A DNA stretch of 64,000 nucleotides from an uncultured Oscillospiraceae bacterium (lineage in GTDB: Bacteria; Bacillota; Clostridia; Oscillospirales; Oscillospiraceae), in assembly GCA_934569045.1 (NCBI GenBank), contig CAKTJX010000002.1, positions 51,169 through 115,168 on the forward strand, written 5' to 3'. Shown in pieces: positions 23,939-32,517 of the stretch. Every line of letters begins with the position of its first letter. Positions within the stretch are counted from its first letter, which is position 1. Under the pieces are notes generated by a model. That model saw nothing but the letters and a program-made list of their open reading frames with translations, was not told the origin of the DNA and did not search any database. The position numbers and the translations under genes are program-made.

Positions 23939-24511
23939 ATGGAAGCACTCATCTGGATTGTGACCGCGGCAGCAGTTTTCGGCATCTGCCGCCTGGTGGA
24001 CATTGGTTTTCAAAAGCTGTTCCGCAACAAGGCAGAGCACCTTTCCGGGCAGGCCGTCCGGGTCAACAAGCGCTACGGCGTGTTCGGCGTGATCCTCTCC
24101 GCCCTGGGCGTGGCCGCCATCGTTGCGGGCACCAAGGGAGACCATGTGCTGTTCTGGGGCGGCGTCATCGTATTTCTGCTGGGTGCCTCCCTCACCGTGT
24201 ACTACCTGGGATTCGGTATTTTTTACGGGGCCGACAGCTTCCTGGTGTCCACCCTGTTCAAAAAGAGCGTATCCTATCCCTACAGCGCCATTGTGAGCCA
24301 GAAGCTCTACCTGATCACCGGCGGCAACATCGTTGTGGAATTGCAGCTGGAAAACGGCAAGACCGTGAGCCTGCAATCCACCATGGACGGGGTCTATCCC
24401 TTCCTGGATGCCGCCTTCCAGCACTGGTGCGCCCAGAAGGGCCTGGACCCCGACAGCTGTGACTTCCACGACCCCCAGAAGAGCTGGTGGTTCCCCCACG
24501 AGGAAAGCTGA
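23939..24511 (+). CDS. Hypothetical membrane protein
   Basis: 190 residues with three hydrophobic segments in the first 110 (residues about 1-20, 45-65 and 70-95), then a soluble C-terminal part containing 'SYPYSAIVSQKLYLITGGN' and 'LENGKTVSLQSTMDGVYPFLDAAF', which resembles a small PH-like beta domain. The exact family is not recognised. It is 17 bp after the cyclo-ligase and 1 bp before the DUF1643 gene, so it is part of the same operon. Confidence 0.75.
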   Translation: MEALIWIVTAAAVFGICRLVDIGFQKLFRNKAEHLSGQAVRVNKRYGVFGVILSALGVAAIVAGTKGDHVLFWGGVIVFLLGASLTVYYLGFGIFYGADSFLVSTLFKKSVSYPYSAIVSQKLYLITGGNIVVELQLENGKTVSLQSTMDGVYPFLDAAFQHWCAQKGLDPDSCDFHDPQKSWWFPHEES

Positions 24512-24512
24512 C

Positions 24513-25136
24513 ATGCAGCATATTCCCAAGGGTACCACCGCCGAGCTGGAGCTGGTGACCTTCCGGCAGGCCCTGGCCGCCGCCAACACCCCTAGCCCGG
24601 ACTATGATATCTCCAAATGGCTCTACGCTCCCAACTTCTATTCTGAATACCGATATATCCTGGGCACCCGAGGGGAAAAGCCCCTGATCTGCATTGGGGT
24701 CAACCCCTCCACCGCCCGGCCTGACGCGCTGGACAACACCCTGAAATCCGTGGAGCGCATCGCCCTGGGCAACGGCTTTGACAGCTTTCTCATGTTCAAT
24801 GTCTACGCCCAGCGGGCCACCAATCCGGACACCATGGAGCGCGTATGCAACCCGCTGCTGCATAAGGAGAATCTGGAAGCCTTCCGCTATGTTCTCTCCC
24901 TGTCCCCCGCCCCGGCCGTCTGGGCCGCCTGGGGAGCCGTGATCGAAAAGCGGGGGTATCTTGCCGACTGCGTGGCAGACTTCCTGGCCGTTGGAAAGGA
25001 ATACAACGCCCAATGGTACTGCGCCGGCGCCATCACCAAAAAAGGCCACCCCCACCACCCCCTGTACTTACGCAAGGACGAAAAGCTGAACCCCTTTGAC
25101 ATTGAAGAATACCTGACGCTACTGCGTCAACCCTAA
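24513..25136 (+). CDS. DUF1643 family protein
   Basis: A 207-residue soluble protein. 'RYILGTRGEKPLICIGVNPSTA', 'DNTLKSVERIALGNGFDSFLMFNVYAQRAT' and 'GHPHHPLYL' are the conserved blocks of DUF1643, whose function is unknown (similar proteins occur in phages and bacteria). The ATG follows the previous stop by 1 bp. Confidence 0.85.
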   Translation: MQHIPKGTTAELELVTFRQALAAANTPSPDYDISKWLYAPNFYSEYRYILGTRGEKPLICIGVNPSTARPDALDNTLKSVERIALGNGFDSFLMFNVYAQRATNPDTMERVCNPLLHKENLEAFRYVLSLSPAPAVWAAWGAVIEKRGYLADCVADFLAVGKEYNAQWYCAGAITKKGHPHHPLYLRKDEKLNPFDIEEYLTLLRQP

Positions 25137-25149
25137 TTTCTTCAAATAA

Positions 25150-25235
25150 CCGTATACCCCCGGATGGGAGCCCCTACCTTCCCCTTGGGGAAGGGGGACC
25201 GCCCGCGGCGGTGGATGAGGGCGGTACGCAGAACC
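25150..25235 (+). repeat. Family A intergenic repeat
   Basis: CCGTATACCCCCGG, GGGAGCCCC, a CCTTCCCC(TT)GGGGAAGG hairpin, GACCGCC and GCGGTGGATGAGGGCGGTAC in that order, directly after the DUF1643 gene. It combines the GTATACCC flank of the 4.0-kb copy with the GGATGAGG module of the 8.9- and 15.9-kb copies. A separate CCCCCAAGACCGGGGG-type stem follows at about 25280-25297. Confidence 0.75.
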
Positions 25236-25318
25236 GATACGGAGAAACCCAAGGCGAATTCGTACAGATTAACACCATTCCCCCAAGACCGGGGGAATTT
25301 CTATAAGGAGAATCCACT

Positions 25319-25834
25319 ATGAAACTGCTCATTGCGTCCGATATTCACGGCAGCGCCTACTGGTGCGGCCGTCTCTGTGAAGAAATTGAAAAGGAGTGCC
25401 CCGATAAGGTGCTTCTGCTGGGAGACCTGCTGTACCATGGCCCCCGGAATGATCTGCCCAGAGATTACGCCCCCAAGAAGGTTATCCCCATGCTCAGCGC
25501 CCTGGCGGAACGGATTGTCGCCGTCCGGGGCAACTGCGAGGCAGAGGTGGACCAGATGGTGCTGCCCTTCCCCTGCCTTGCGGACTACGCGGAGCTCCTG
25601 GCGGACGGCAGAACCTTCTACCTGACCCATGGACACCACGCCAACCCTCAGAATCTCCCCCCGCTGCCCCAGGGCAGCATCTTCCTCTCCGGCCACACCC
25701 ATGTGAAGCTGGACGAGGTTGTGAATGGCATTCGCTGCCTGAATCCCGGCAGTGTGTCCATCCCCAAGGACGGCAGCCACAGCTATCTTCTCTACGAGGA
25801 CGGGAACTTTTCTTTTCGGATTATGGAGGAATAA
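25319..25834 (+). CDS. YfcE/MJ0936-type phosphodiesterase
   Basis: A 171-residue metallophosphoesterase. Metal ligands are in place: SDIHGS, GDLLYHGPRND, RGNCE, THGHHANP and SGHTHVK. It should hydrolyse phosphodiesters with Mn2+; the natural substrate is unknown. It is followed within 2 bp by a small cysteine/acidic protein gene. Confidence 0.93.
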   Translation: MKLLIASDIHGSAYWCGRLCEEIEKECPDKVLLLGDLLYHGPRNDLPRDYAPKKVIPMLSALAERIVAVRGNCEAEVDQMVLPFPCLADYAELLADGRTFYLTHGHHANPQNLPPLPQGSIFLSGHTHVKLDEVVNGIRCLNPGSVSIPKDGSHSYLLYEDGNFSFRIMEE

Positions 25835-25836
25835 CC

Positions 25837-26013
25837 ATGGATTCGACCCAATGCGACAGCTGCTGGTATTATGATTATGATGAGGAGTACGATGAGTACT
25901 ACTGCATGATGGACCTGGACGAGGATGAATTCTACCATATCCTCGTCTCCCCGTCCCAGCGCTGCCCTTACTATCGCCAGGGCGACGACTACACCCTAGC
26001 CAGGAGACAATAA
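25837..26013 (+). CDS. DUF6472-like small acidic Cys protein
   Basis: 58 residues: an N-terminal 'CDSCWYYDYDEEYDEYYC', 'MDLDEDEF' and a C-terminal 'CPYYRQGDDY'. The four cysteines could hold a metal. The pattern matches a family of small proteins of unknown function common in Clostridia (DUF6472 by my recollection). It lies 2 bp after yfcE and 2 bp before a lipoprotein gene, so all three are probably translated from one mRNA. Confidence 0.72.
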   Translation: MDSTQCDSCWYYDYDEEYDEYYCMMDLDEDEFYHILVSPSQRCPYYRQGDDYTLARRQ

Positions 26014-26015
26014 CC

Positions 26016-27815
26016 ATGAAACTGCTTGCCGCAATGCTTGCCCTGCTGCTGCTGGTTGGCTGTGCCGCGCCGGGGCAGGAGACCGAAACAGCCCCCACCA
26101 AGGTTGACCCACTCCACAGCCCGGGCCACATTCTGGAGAGCCAGACCAGCGGCATCATCCAGGTCTTCCCCACGGAGCAGACCGCCTTCAGCCGGGTCTA
26201 CCCCATGGGGCAGGAGCTGCTGCTGCAAAGCGGCGGCAGTCTGGTCCGGCTGACCGGCAGCAGCCTGACGCCGGGCGCCAAAGGGGAAGCCCAGGTGGTG
26301 CTCCGCACAGACCCGGACGGCGTGTGGCTCTTTGACGGGGCGCGGCAGCAGGTGGTGATCCTGGGGAGCGACCTGGAGGAACTGCAAACCATCGCCCTGC
26401 CGGGCACGGTGCTGGGCACCCCCGGCCTCAGTGAGGACGGCCGGTTCCTGTACTATTTGCAGGAGGGCCGCCTGCTGCAATTGGACTGCTCCAGCGGCCT
26501 GTCTAAGGTTCTGCGGGACAATATGCATTTTTCTGACGGCTCCGTCAAGGCCCTGGGCAGCCAGACCCGGGAGCTGCTGGTGCAGCTGACCCTGGAGGAC
26601 GGCGGCAGCCAATCCCTGCTGGTATCCGCCCAGGACGGCAGCACCCTGCACGCGGAGCTGTCCCCCCTGGATGCCGCCCGGTCCGAGGCGGGCCTTCAGC
26701 TGGTCACCGCCGACATCGGGGGCCAGCTGGTGCTCCTGCTGACCGATGGCGGCACCGCCGCCCAGCTGAAGCTGCACCAAGGCGAACAGGTCTGCTGCTT
26801 TTTAGGCAGCTGCCTCATCACCTCCGCATCCACCCAGGATGGAATCACCCTGCGGCTCTACAGCTTCACCTCTGGCATCCTGCAAAGCACTGTCTCCCTG
26901 CCCGGCATTGATACCGTAGGCGGCGGCTGCTTCACCACCGATGATAACCTCTACATCACCGTCCGGGATGCCGCCTCCGGAGAATGGTGGGTGCTCCGGT
27001 GGAATTATGATGCTTTCCCCCCGGAAAGCACCACATCCTGCCTGGAGCCCTATTACACCCGGGAGGCCCCCGATACCCTGGGCATGCACCAATGCCGGGA
27101 GCGGGCGGCGTCCATTGGGAATACATACGGCGTGACGGTGCTCCTGTTTGACGAGGCCGCCGATGCCGCCCCCTGGGACTACGCCTTCACCGCCGCCTAT
27201 CGGGTGGACGAAACCCAGTGGGCCCTGGACAATCTGGAGGAGGCCCTGTCCGCCTTCCCGGAGGGCTTTCTCGGAAAGCTGAACCAGGACTGGGACGAGC
27301 TCGCCATCTGCCTGGTGTCCGCCATCCGGGGCACCGCCGAATCCGGCAGCCTGGACAGCGCCGAGGGGCTGCAATTCCAGTCCGGCAGCCGGTGCTATAT
27401 CGCCCTTGCCCCCAGCTCCCCGGAAAGCCTGCGCTATACCCTGTTCCATGAGTTCAGCCATTTGATCGATACCCAGGTGCTGAACAAATGCAGCGCCTAC
27501 GACAGCTGGAACGACCTGAACCCCCAGGACTTCGCCTACACCATGGACTACCACGCGGACACCAGCGCATACACCTCCCTGCTTTCCGGGGAGAACCGGG
27601 CCTTTGTGGACAGCTACGCCATGAGCTACCCCTCCGAGGACCGGGCCAGAATCTTTGAGTGCGCCGCCAATCCCGGCAACGAGGAGATGTTCACCGCCCC
27701 CATCTTACAGCAGAAGCTTCTGCGCATCTGCACCGGCATCCGCCAGGCCTTCGGCCTGACCAAAGACAGCCAAAGCTTTGTATGGGAGCAGTATTTAACG
27801 ATGCCCCTTTCCTAG
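26016..27815 (+). CDS. Lipoprotein with propeller-like repeats and a zinc-metallopeptidase motif
   Basis: A 599-residue lipoprotein (lipobox LVGC, Cys about residue 16). Residues about 40-330 consist of short beta-rich units ('GVWLFDGARQQVVILGSDLEELQTI', 'DGRFLYYLQEGRLLQLDC') suggesting a propeller. The C-terminal part holds HEFSHLID near residue 478, a classic HExxH zinc site, followed by an acidic 'NDLNPQDFAYTMDY' region and a conserved 'EDRARIFECA', where a third ligand may lie. I infer an extracellular protease or peptidase-like protein. The family is not recognised. Confidence 0.75.
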   Translation: MKLLAAMLALLLLVGCAAPGQETETAPTKVDPLHSPGHILESQTSGIIQVFPTEQTAFSRVYPMGQELLLQSGGSLVRLTGSSLTPGAKGEAQVVLRTDPDGVWLFDGARQQVVILGSDLEELQTIALPGTVLGTPGLSEDGRFLYYLQEGRLLQLDCSSGLSKVLRDNMHFSDGSVKALGSQTRELLVQLTLEDGGSQSLLVSAQDGSTLHAELSPLDAARSEAGLQLVTADIGGQLVLLLTDGGTAAQLKLHQGEQVCCFLGSCLITSASTQDGITLRLYSFTSGILQSTVSLPGIDTVGGGCFTTDDNLYITVRDAASGEWWVLRWNYDAFPPESTTSCLEPYYTREAPDTLGMHQCRERAASIGNTYGVTVLLFDEAADAAPWDYAFTAAYRVDETQWALDNLEEALSAFPEGFLGKLNQDWDELAICLVSAIRGTAESGSLDSAEGLQFQSGSRCYIALAPSSPESLRYTLFHEFSHLIDTQVLNKCSAYDSWNDLNPQDFAYTMDYHADTSAYTSLLSGENRAFVDSYAMSYPSEDRARIFECAANPGNEEMFTAPILQQKLLRICTGIRQAFGLTKDSQSFVWEQYLTMPLS

Positions 27816-27821
27816 GAACGC

Positions 27822-27858
27822 AAAAACTGGCCTGCCGCGTGTTGCGGCAGGCCAAAAT
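27822..27858. terminator. Bidirectional terminator
   Basis: TGGCCTGCCGC and GCGGCAGGCCA form an 11-bp stem with A/T-runs on both sides, between the convergent metallopeptidase-like lipoprotein and CBS protein genes. Confidence 0.8.
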
Positions 27859-27867
27859 TAATGCCAT

Positions 27868-28281
27868 TTAGTCTTCCGGGAAAAGTGTCTGCTTGCAGTA
27901 CTGGATGATGGAGCGGCGGGTGACGATGCCGATGAAGGCATCCTTGTCGTCCACCACCGGGACAAAGTTCTGAGTGGAGGCCCGGTCTACCAAATCGTGC
28001 ATGGAGGTGGTGACCCGGACGGGTACATTGTCCTTCCTGCGGGAGATCTCCGAAATCCGGTGTATCTCCGCCTGGCGCATATCCATCTCGCACAGGTATT
28101 TCAGCGCCCACAGCAGGTCTCCCTCTGTGAGCGTTCCCCGGTACTCCCCCCGCTTATTCAGGATGGGGATGGAGGAATAGCCGGCTGCCTCCATTTTCTC
28201 CATGGCCTGGCGGATGGTGGCATCATCATACAGGTACGCGCACATTGCCTTGGGCAGCAGAAAAAACAAAATATTGTTCAT
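27868..28281 (-). CDS. CBS-domain protein
   Basis: A 137-residue protein made of two CBS motifs ('ATIRQAMEKMEAAGYSSIPILNKRGEYRGTLTEGDLL' and 'SMHDLVDRASTQNFVPVVDDKDAFIGIVTRRSII'), together one Bateman module that binds adenine nucleotides. No catalytic domain is attached, so it is probably a sensor or adaptor. The start at 28281 (MNNILFF) has GGGAGA upstream. The target is unknown. Confidence 0.88.
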   Translation of the reverse strand: MNNILFFLLPKAMCAYLYDDATIRQAMEKMEAAGYSSIPILNKRGEYRGTLTEGDLLWALKYLCEMDMRQAEIHRISEISRRKDNVPVRVTTSMHDLVDRASTQNFVPVVDDKDAFIGIVTRRSIIQYCKQTLFPED

Positions 28282-28424
28282 GACCGTCTCCCTTTCCGTA
28301 GCAGGTGCTCCCCCGCTGTCGTTTCTATTATAGCATGGGCAGTCCAAAAAAGCATGAACAATTATTGACGAAGTGGCCAGCCGGACCGGAAATTTTTCCG
28401 GCCGTTTTTGTGCAGAGTGTATAA

Positions 28425-29687
28425 TCAGTTGTGGAACTGGAACTCGGTGCAGTCCAGAGTGGCGAAATAATCCATGGGGGTCTCCGCCCGGCGGATCAGC
28501 TGGAAGGTGCCGTCCTCATGGAGCAGAACCTCCGCGGAGCGGAGCTTGCCGTTGTAGTTGTAGCCCATGGAGTGGCAGTGGGCCCCGGTATCGTGGATCA
28601 CCACAATATCCCCCCGCTCAATGGCGGGCAGGCTCCGCTCGATGGCGAACTTGTCGTTGTTCTCGCACAGGCCGCCGGTGACATCGTATACGTGGTCCAG
28701 GATGGCGTCCTCCTTGCCCAGCACGGTGATGTGGTGGTAAGCGCCATACATAGCGGGCCGGATCAGATCCGTAGCACAGGCATCCAGGCCGATGTACTCC
28801 CGGTAGATATGCTTCTGATGCAGCACCGTAGAGACCAGGTGACCATAGGGGGCCAGCATGTACCGGCCCAGCTCTGTAAAGATGGCGATATCCCCCATGC
28901 CCGCCGGGGTCAGAATCTGCTCGTAGCGGGCCCGGACACCGTCTCCGATGGTCTGGATATTGCAGCAGGGCTGCTCCGGGCGGTAGTCCACGCCGATGCC
29001 GCCGGAAAGGTTGATGAACCGGAAGTCCGCCCCGGTGGCGTTGCGCAGCCGCACCGCCAGCCGGAAGAGCTGGCTCGCCAGCTCCGGGTAATACTCGTTG
29101 GTGGTGGTGTTGGAGGCCAGGAAGGCGTGGATGCCGAAGTGCTTGGTGCCCAGCTTTTGCAGGCGGTTGATGGCCCCGGCCATCTGATCCTCGGTCATGC
29201 CGTACTTGGCATCCCTGGGCATATCCATTATGGTGTTGCCCAGGCTGAAGGAACCGCCGGGGTTATAGCGCAGGCACACCGTCTCCGGCACGGGGCCCAG
29301 CTTTTCCAGAAAGTCCACATAGGTGGCATCATCCAGGTTGATGTAGGCCCCCAGCTCCTTGGCCTTGCGCATATCCTTCTCCGGGGTCACATTGGAGGAG
29401 AACATGATCTCGTGGCCCGTAATGCCCACTGCCTCCGCCAGCAGCAGCTCCGTATAGGTGGCGCAGTCGCAGCCACAGCCCTCCTCATGGAGCACCTTAA
29501 TAATATAGGGATTGGGGGTGGCCTTCACGGCGAAATACTCCTTAAAGCCCTTGTTCCAGGCAAAGGCGGCCTTCAGCGCCCGGGCGTTGGCACGGATGCC
29601 CGCCTCATCGTACAGGTGGAAGGGGGTGGGAATCTGGGCAATGATCTCTTTCGCCTTGTCCAGGGTAATAAAGGGGGTCTTCTTCAT
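28425..29687 (-). CDS. lysA: Diaminopimelate decarboxylase
   Basis: A 420-residue PLP enzyme of the alanine-racemase-fold decarboxylase family, expected to make lysine from meso-diaminopimelate. The PLP lysine is K55 in EYFAVKATPNP, the glycine-rich phosphate loop is LSGGIGVDY, and 'GLCENNDKF' occupies the place of the usual CESxD catalytic cysteine motif (Asn in place of Ser). Closely similar long LysA proteins are common in Clostridia. It has its own promoter; no lysine riboswitch is seen. Confidence 0.88.
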   Translation of the reverse strand: MKKTPFITLDKAKEIIAQIPTPFHLYDEAGIRANARALKAAFAWNKGFKEYFAVKATPNPYIIKVLHEEGCGCDCATYTELLLAEAVGITGHEIMFSSNVTPEKDMRKAKELGAYINLDDATYVDFLEKLGPVPETVCLRYNPGGSFSLGNTIMDMPRDAKYGMTEDQMAGAINRLQKLGTKHFGIHAFLASNTTTNEYYPELASQLFRLAVRLRNATGADFRFINLSGGIGVDYRPEQPCCNIQTIGDGVRARYEQILTPAGMGDIAIFTELGRYMLAPYGHLVSTVLHQKHIYREYIGLDACATDLIRPAMYGAYHHITVLGKEDAILDHVYDVTGGLCENNDKFAIERSLPAIERGDIVVIHDTGAHCHSMGYNYNGKLRSAEVLLHEDGTFQLIRRAETPMDYFATLDCTEFQFHN

Positions 29688-29741
29688 AAGGCTTTTTCTC
29701 TCCTGCGCTCTGCAAGTGAATTTTTATGTCATGTAAATTAA

Positions 29742-29770
29742 ATTTTATACATTTTCCCATGGCTTGTCAA
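29742..29770 (-). promoter_or_regulatory. Promoter of lysA
   Basis: Minus strand TTGACA, 17-bp spacer, TAAAAT, about 55 bp before the lysA start. Confidence 0.75.
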
Positions 29771-30016
29771 CCATCCCTTTCTCCCCGGCGGATATTTTGG
29801 CGGATTGAACAGTGTGTGCCCTCCTCTCAGGTGGATTTGGCGGAAAACCGCCGAATTCTCCCCCTTTCCCGGGGCTCTACCGCCGGGAGAATTGCCCCTC
29901 TCCCGCCGGGAGAGGGTAGAATCCGGCTTTGTAGGCACATTTGGGCCTGGGATATGCTATACTGTAAAAAAAGAAGAAAGGGCGGAAGCGCCGGGCGTTT
30001 CCGATAGGGATGCATA
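29771..30016. other. Non-coding gap with hairpins
   Basis: The lysA-hlyIII intergenic region (329 bp in all, with the lysA promoter) holds small stems: GGCGG/CCGCC (29840-29853), a GAATTCTCCC..GGGAGAATT pair (29860-29895) and CTCTCCC/GGGAGAG (29898-29915). A TGCTATACT extended -10 element at about 29953 probably starts the hlyIII transcript. No gene is evident. Confidence 0.5.
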
Positions 30017-30688
30017 ATGAAACGAACCAAACTGGCTGACCGAAGCCTGCCCAACTATTCCGTGGGCGAGGAAATCATGAATACCGTGACCCATATTGTT
30101 GGCGGGGCCATGGGCGTCAGCGCTCTGAGCCTGTGCGTGGCCTTTGCCGCAATGCACCGGAATGTGTACGGCATCGTCTGCTCCGCCATCTACGGCTTCT
30201 GCATGGTCGCCCTGTACAGTGTTTCCAGCGTCTACCATGGGCTGAAGCCCTGCATGGGGAAAAAGGTCATGCAGGTCATTGACCACTGCACCATCTATTT
30301 TCTCATCTGCGGCACCTATACCGTCATTGCTCTGTCAGCCATCCGGCCGGTGTATCCGAAGCTGGGCTGGTGGCTCTTCGGCTTTGAGTGGACCATGGCC
30401 GTGATCGCCACGGTGCTGACGGCCATCGATCTGCGGGCCTACCGGGTGTTCTCCATGATCTGCTATATCGGCATGGGCTGGGCCATTATCCCCTTTGCCA
30501 AGGTGGTGCTGGAGGTGCTGCACCCCGCGGGCTTCTTCCTCCTGCTCTCCGGCGGCATCGCCTACACCATCGGCGCGGTGCTCTACGGCATTGGCAGCAA
30601 GAAAAAGTGGATGCACTCCGTATTCCACATCTTCGTGGACATCGGCAGTCTGCTGCACTTTCTGTGCATTCTGATGTACGCAGTGTAG
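30017..30688 (+). CDS. Hemolysin III (YqfA/PAQR) family membrane protein
   Basis: A 223-residue seven-helix protein. The family metal/hydrolase residues are visible in 'NTVTHIVGGAMG', 'VSSVYHGLKP', 'IDHCTIYFLICGTYT' and the C-terminal 'HSVFHIFVDIGSLLHF' (three histidine motifs). It is probably a membrane homeostasis protein rather than a toxin. A family B-like hairpin terminator follows. Confidence 0.92.
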   Translation: MKRTKLADRSLPNYSVGEEIMNTVTHIVGGAMGVSALSLCVAFAAMHRNVYGIVCSAIYGFCMVALYSVSSVYHGLKPCMGKKVMQVIDHCTIYFLICGTYTVIALSAIRPVYPKLGWWLFGFEWTMAVIATVLTAIDLRAYRVFSMICYIGMGWAIIPFAKVVLEVLHPAGFFLLLSGGIAYTIGAVLYGIGSKKKWMHSVFHIFVDIGSLLHFLCILMYAV

Positions 30689-30698
30689 TATTTTGAGT

Positions 30699-30731
30699 CC
30701 GGCAGGGGCGGCTGACAGCCGCCCCTGCCGG
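30699..30731 (+). terminator. Family B-like hairpin acting as hlyIII terminator
   Basis: CCGGCAGGGGCGGCTG and CAGCCGCCCCTGCCGG form a perfect 15-bp stem with a very small loop 11 bp after the hlyIII stop. The core GGGGCGGCT/AGCCGCCC is the same hairpin that forms each arm of family B repeats. Confidence 0.75.
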
Positions 30732-30782
30732 TTTGCTATTTTACAACAGCCCCTTTACGCGAATTACAAACGATAGGCATAG

Positions 30783-30815
30783 AAAAATCCCGCAGATGAA
30801 AACCATCTGCGGGAT
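30783..30815 (-). terminator. Terminator of tRNA-Asp
   Basis: AATCCCGCAGATG and CATCTGCGGGATT form a 13-bp stem followed by T-rich sequence on the minus strand, immediately after the tRNA CCA end. Confidence 0.85.
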
Positions 30816-30892
30816 TGGCGACCCGGAACGGACTCGAACCGTCGACCTCCAGCGTGACAGGCTGGCGTGCTAACCGACTGCACCACCGGGCC
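30816..30892 (-). tRNA. tRNA-Asp(GTC)
   Basis: A complete cloverleaf on the minus strand: acceptor GGCCCGG/CCGGGTC, D-arm GTGC/GCAC, anticodon stem CCAGC/GCTGG with loop CTGTCAC (anticodon GTC), T-arm with TTCGAGT, discriminator G and encoded CCA. Confidence 0.97.
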
Positions 30893-31051
30893 AGGAACGA
30901 GTGAGATTATAACAGATATTTCCTCGTTTGTAAAGAGGTTTTTTTAAATTTTTTCATCTTTTTTCGGAATGGCTGAAAAAGCGTCAATTTCTATGTCTTT
31001 GTGCACATTTCTGCTGTCCGCCTCCAGCCCGCCGCGTTTGCAGAATAGAGA

Positions 31052-31080
31052 TTGCCTTTTTCAGAAAGCAATGCTATAAT
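31052..31080 (+). promoter_or_regulatory. Promoter of trkA-trkH
   Basis: TTGCCT, 17-bp spacer, perfect TATAAT with an extended TGC upstream, 68 bp before the trkA start. Confidence 0.75.
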
Positions 31081-31148
31081 ACGAGGTAAACTGGTGGTTT
31101 CTGCCACTTAAAAAGTCTTATCTTTCTTTTCGGAAAACGGAGGCAGAC

Positions 31149-32507
31149 ATGAAAATCATTATTGCGGGCGACGGCAAGGTTGGCTCGACCCTGACCCGGC
31201 AGCTCACCGGCGAGGGCTACGATGTTACGGTCATCGACTCCAAGCTGCTCCCCCTGGAATCCAGCGTAGAGCGCTACGATGTGATCTCCGTCCAGGGCAA
31301 CTGCGCGTCCATGGATGTGCTGCGGCAGGCCGGTGTGCGGGAGGCGGACCTGCTCATTGCCGCCACCGGTGCGGACGAGGTGAACCTTCTGTGCTGCACC
31401 ACCGCCCACGCCATGAATCCCAAACTGCACACCATCGCCCGGATTCGCAATCCGGAGTACACCGAGCAGATCTTCCAGATGCGGGAAACCTTCGGCCTGT
31501 CCATGCTCATCAATCCCGAGAACCAGGCCGCCACAGAAATTGACCGGCTGCTGAAATACCCGGGCTTCCTTCGGCGGGACACCTTCGCCAAAGGCCGCAC
31601 GGAGATCGTGGAGCTCCGCGTTGACGCCAAGAGCAAGCTCTGCAACGTCCGTCTGGCGGATATGCGGGCCATTGTCCGCTGCAAGGTGCTGGTGTGCGCC
31701 GTGCTCCGGGGCGGCACCGCCATCACCCCCGGCGGCGACTTTGTGCTGCGGGAGGGGGACCGGCTGTTCATCACCGCCCTGTCCGAAAACCTGACCACCC
31801 TGCTGAAAAGTCTAGGCATTCTGACCCGACAGGTCCGGCGGGTCATGCTCTGCGGCGGCGGACGGGTCAGCTATTATCTGGCCACCCGGCTTCTGAAGGG
31901 CGGCATCGGCTGCGTCATTGTGGAAAGCGATGGCAACCGCTGCCGGGAGCTCTGCGCCCTGCTGCCCGGCGCGGAGATCATCCACGGCGACGTTTCCGAC
32001 CAGTACCTTTTAGACAGCGAGGGCCTTGCCCAGTGCGATGCCCTGGTGACGCTGACGGGGCTGGACGAACTGAACATGATCGTCTCCCTGTACGGCATCT
32101 CCCAGGGGGTGCCCCAGGTCATCACCAAGCTGGGCCACGCGGACAACAACAGCATTGTGAACTCCCTGTCCCTCGGCAGCGTGGTCTGCCCCAAGGAACT
32201 GTGCTGCAGCAACATCGTCCGATATGTCCGGGCCATGCAGAACCAGACCGGCGCGGCCATCTCCGTCCACACCATTGCCGACGGGCAGGCGGAGGCCATG
32301 GAGTTCCTGGCCGATGAGAAGACCCGGTTCTGCGGCGTGCCCCTGAAGGAGATCAAGCTGAAATCCAATGTGCTGGTGGTCAGCATCAGCCACGGCGCGG
32401 CCACGGAGATTGCCAACGGCGACTCCGTGTTCCACGCGGGGGACACCATCATTGTGGTCACCAACAGCGGCGTGGTGCTGCGGCAGCTGAACGACATCTT
32501 CGCGTGA
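31149..32507 (+). CDS. trkA: Trk potassium transporter regulatory subunit TrkA
   Basis: A 452-residue cytoplasmic subunit with two tandem RCK units: Rossmann motifs GDGKVGSTLTRQL near residue 7 and CGGGRVSYYLATRLL near residue 236, each followed by a TrkA-C segment ('GGDFVLREGDRLFI' and 'GDSVFHAGDTIIVV'). It binds NAD(H)/nucleotides and gates TrkH. It is followed 10 bp later by trkH. Confidence 0.95.
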   Translation: MKIIIAGDGKVGSTLTRQLTGEGYDVTVIDSKLLPLESSVERYDVISVQGNCASMDVLRQAGVREADLLIAATGADEVNLLCCTTAHAMNPKLHTIARIRNPEYTEQIFQMRETFGLSMLINPENQAATEIDRLLKYPGFLRRDTFAKGRTEIVELRVDAKSKLCNVRLADMRAIVRCKVLVCAVLRGGTAITPGGDFVLREGDRLFITALSENLTTLLKSLGILTRQVRRVMLCGGGRVSYYLATRLLKGGIGCVIVESDGNRCRELCALLPGAEIIHGDVSDQYLLDSEGLAQCDALVTLTGLDELNMIVSLYGISQGVPQVITKLGHADNNSIVNSLSLGSVVCPKELCCSNIVRYVRAMQNQTGAAISVHTIADGQAEAMEFLADEKTRFCGVPLKEIKLKSNVLVVSISHGAATEIANGDSVFHAGDTIIVVTNSGVVLRQLNDIFA

Positions 32508-32517
32508 GGCATGGGCT

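Noticed and set aside
28378..28424. Intrinsic terminator after lysA
   Set aside because: A CGGACCGGAAA/TTTCCGGCCG-like stem exists, but its T-run is on the plus strand, where no gene ends nearby. The lysA direction lacks a U-tract, so I did not annotate it.
29688..30016. Lysine riboswitch upstream of lysA
   Set aside because: The promoter lies only about 55 bp before lysA on the minus strand and the leader is too short. No L-box signature was found.
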